A DNA stretch of 39,799 bases from Pseudomonadota bacterium (GTDB lineage Bacteria > Pseudomonadota > Alphaproteobacteria > Sphingomonadales > Sphingomonadaceae), in the NCBI GenBank assembly GCA_023436615.1, contig JAEZIO010000061.1, positions 1 to 39,799 on the forward strand, in the 5' to 3' direction. A model generated the notes under the pieces. It did not search any database and had not been told where the DNA came from. It saw only the letters and a program-made list of their open reading frames with translations. This document shows, piece by piece, positions 38,077-39,799 of this stretch (the stretch's first letter is position 1; each line of letters starts with the position of its first letter). The translations under genes and the position numbers were made by a program.

Positions 38077-39678
38077 ATGCGTAGGATAACCGCTGCACTG
38101 ATAGGCGCTGCATTCGCATCCGCGGCGCCGGCGCAGGCGCCGAACCCGCCCCGGCTCGTCATCGTCTTTTCGATCGACCAATTCTCTTCGGACCTGTTCG
38201 ATGAATATCGGCCGCATTTCACGGGCGGGCTGAAGCGCCTCTCGAGCGGCGTGGTCTTCCGCAACGGCTATCAGGGGCAGGCTGCGACCGAAACCTGCCC
38301 CGGTCACTCGACGATCATGACCGGCGCGCTTCCTGGCCGCACCGGAATCATCGGCAACACCTGGGTAGACCAGTCGATCGCGCGCGACGAGAAGACCGTC
38401 TATTGCGCCGAGGACGAAAGCGTGCCGGGGACGACCTCGGCGAAATATTCGGTGTCGCCGGCGCACCTCAAGGTGCCGACGCTCGGCGACATGCTGAAGA
38501 CGCTGTCGCCCGATAGCCAGAATGTCGCCGTGTCGGGCAAGGACCGCGCCGCGGTGATGATGAGCGGCCACAATGCCGACCAGCGCTGGTATTGGGACAG
38601 CCGCCATTTCGTCACTGACGTCAAGGCTGCGCCGGTCCCTCGAAGCGTGCCGCTCGTCAATGCCGCCGTCGACAGGCTCGTCGCTGCAGCCGAGCCCGCG
38701 CTCCAGCCGCCGCCTTATTGCCAGGCGAAAGCGACGCCTGTCGCGCTGCCCGGTGGGCAGACTGTCGGTGCGGGACGCTTTGCGCGCACTGCGGGCGACT
38801 ACACGCAATTCCGTCGCTCCCGGTCGCTGGATGGCGCCACGCTCGCGCTGGCGGCGGGCCTGATCCAGGACATGAAGCTCGGGCGCGACCAGGCGCCGGA
38901 TATCCTTTCGATCAGCCTCTCGGCGACCGACTATGTGGGCCACGCCTACGGCACCAAGGGTGAAGAGATGTGCCTGCAGATGTTCGCCCTCGACCGGGAG
39001 ATCGGCGATTTTCTGCGCGCGCTCGACGCGATGCGGATCGATTACACGGCGGCGCTCACGGCGGACCACGGCGGCGCGGACGTACCCGAGCGCGCCGGTG
39101 ATGCGCGGATCGATCCCGCGCTGCTCGCCGGCAATGTCGGCAAGGCCGTCGCTCAGAAGCTCGCCCTGGACGGGCCGGTGCTGCTCGGTGGACCGATGGG
39201 CGACGTGTGGCTGGACAGGCGCGTCGCCGCGCCGAAGCGCAACAAGGCCCTCTCGGAAGCGGTTCGGATCTATCGCGGCCATCCGCAGGTGGACGAAGTG
39301 CTGACGAAGGGGGAGATCGGACGCCTGCCCATGCCGACCGGGGCGCCGGACCGCTGGACTCTCCGGCAGCGGGCGAGGGCTTCGTTCGATCCAGAGCGAT
39401 CCGGAGACCTGATCGTGCTGCTGAAGCCGCGCGTCACTCCCATCGAGAAACCGTCGGACGGCTTCGTCGCAACCCACGGCAGCCCCTGGGATTACGACCG
39501 ACGGGTCCCAATCCTCTTCTGGCGGCCGGGGAGTGCCGCGGCGGAACGCCCCGAAGCCGTCGACACCGTGGACATCATGCCGACTCTCGCCGCCATGATC
39601 GGCATTGCAGTGGATTCATCCAAGGTCGACGGGAAGTGCCTGGCCGCAATCCCTGGAGCGCGCTGTCCTGCACGCTAG
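38077..39678 (+). CDS. Alkaline phosphatase, SPAP/PafA-like
   Basis: A 533-residue exported enzyme with signal peptide (about 1-20, ALIGAAFASAAPAQA). Metal and catalytic motifs follow the phosphodiesterase/phosphatase superfamily: VFSIDQFSSDLF (Asp34), AATETCPGHSTIMTG with nucleophile Thr73, SGKDRAAV giving the Lys and Arg that characterise Sphingomonas SPAP, SATDYVGHAYG, TADHGG and the late VATHGSPW His. It should release phosphate from monoesters in the periplasm. The Thr nucleophile and Lys/Arg pair separate it from E. coli PhoA. ATG 38077 lies ten bases after the palindromic repeat with GGAG upstream. No Pho box was identified. Confidence 0.92.
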   Translation: MRRITAALIGAAFASAAPAQAPNPPRLVIVFSIDQFSSDLFDEYRPHFTGGLKRLSSGVVFRNGYQGQAATETCPGHSTIMTGALPGRTGIIGNTWVDQSIARDEKTVYCAEDESVPGTTSAKYSVSPAHLKVPTLGDMLKTLSPDSQNVAVSGKDRAAVMMSGHNADQRWYWDSRHFVTDVKAAPVPRSVPLVNAAVDRLVAAAEPALQPPPYCQAKATPVALPGGQTVGAGRFARTAGDYTQFRRSRSLDGATLALAAGLIQDMKLGRDQAPDILSISLSATDYVGHAYGTKGEEMCLQMFALDREIGDFLRALDAMRIDYTAALTADHGGADVPERAGDARIDPALLAGNVGKAVAQKLALDGPVLLGGPMGDVWLDRRVAAPKRNKALSEAVRIYRGHPQVDEVLTKGEIGRLPMPTGAPDRWTLRQRARASFDPERSGDLIVLLKPRVTPIEKPSDGFVATHGSPWDYDRRVPILFWRPGSAAAERPEAVDTVDIMPTLAAMIGIAVDSSKVDGKCLAAIPGARCPAR

Positions 39679-39744
39679 GCTGTTCAAAAGCTTGCATTTT
39701 TTAATATCAGGTTCAGAAGAGCTCCCGCACTAGGCAAAGCCGGA

Positions 39745-39763
39745 GCGGCCGTCGCGCGGCCGC
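39745..39763. other. GC hairpin directly before the next gene's ribosome binding site
   Basis: GCGGCCG-TCGCG-CGGCCGC forms a perfect 7-bp stem with a 5-base loop and ends at the base before GGGGAGA (39764-39770). In the mRNA it could affect ribosome access. The 39679-39744 stretch is AT-rich with TTTTTT at 39697-39702, and no clear terminator stem precedes the T-run. Confidence 0.4.
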
Positions 39764-39778
39764 GGGGAGACTTCTTCG

Positions 39779-39799
39779 ATGCGCAAATCCGCAACCGCG
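39779..39799 (+). CDS. Start of a gene that leaves the window (first 7 codons)
   Basis: ATG 39779 begins MRKSATA, with GGGGAGA eight bases upstream. The basic start could be the front of a signal peptide, but seven residues do not allow a family call. Confidence 0.45.

Noticed and set aside
38011..39477. 488-codon open frame antisense to the phosphatase gene
   Set aside because: Arg/His-rich shadow of a GC-rich gene; the sense frame has all catalytic motifs.

Overview
The window is GC-rich chromosomal DNA from an alphaproteobacterium, most likely a member of the Sphingomonadales. The grounds are a DksA with only one zinc-finger cysteine, a DUF1465/RcdA-like protein, HWE-type histidine kinase architecture, a threonine-nucleophile alkaline phosphatase like the Sphingomonas enzyme SPAP, and strong G/C third-position codon bias throughout. 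No insertion sequence, integrase, phage gene or CRISPR array is visible. The lineage is inferred from protein families, not from an rRNA gene.

Layout. Positions 1-5128 hold housekeeping and regulatory genes: the end of a nitronate monooxygenase gene, an rcdA-like gene, a 54-residue DUF465 gene, dksA, surE and a hybrid histidine kinase that seems to begin at a CTG codon. Positions 5132-16425 are the unusual part. Two compact transcription units diverge from an AT-rich 375-bp region (10903-11277). Leftward, a membrane-anchored Ala/Asn-rich protein made of about forty 10-residue repeats is followed by a 1045-residue secreted protein that appears to join a HELAH zinc-peptidase domain, a beta-propeller and an outer-membrane barrel, and then by a PrsW-type intramembrane protease. 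Rightward, a TpsB/FhaC-like outer-membrane transporter is coupled by ATGA overlap to a 1036-residue secreted TPR-CHAT (caspase-like) protein. No classical TpsA exoprotein is present. I propose this as an undescribed envelope proteolysis/secretion locus; the functional link between the two units is inference.

Positions 16529-22161 carry tRNA-Lys(CTT) and the complete elongasome operon mreB-mreC-mreD-mrdA-rodA, read leftward with overlapping genes. Divergent mutL follows, then two small genes, a divergent second ketol-acid reductoisomerase-like gene, and miaA/serB, which overlap head to head at their start codons.

Positions 27519-31286 hold an envelope/segregation cluster: a Sel1-SPOR protein diverging from a parA-like ATPase gene, an acidic disordered protein with a ribbon-helix-helix-like tail, and a TPR-SPOR lipoprotein. 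A CtrA-like box lies between the divergent genes. Then come pyrB, ruvX and a DUF3089 hydrolase gene (leftward), two small envelope proteins, gatC-gatA-gatB for tRNA-dependent amidation, a palindromic intergenic repeat, the SPAP-like phosphatase and the first seven codons of another gene that runs out of the window.
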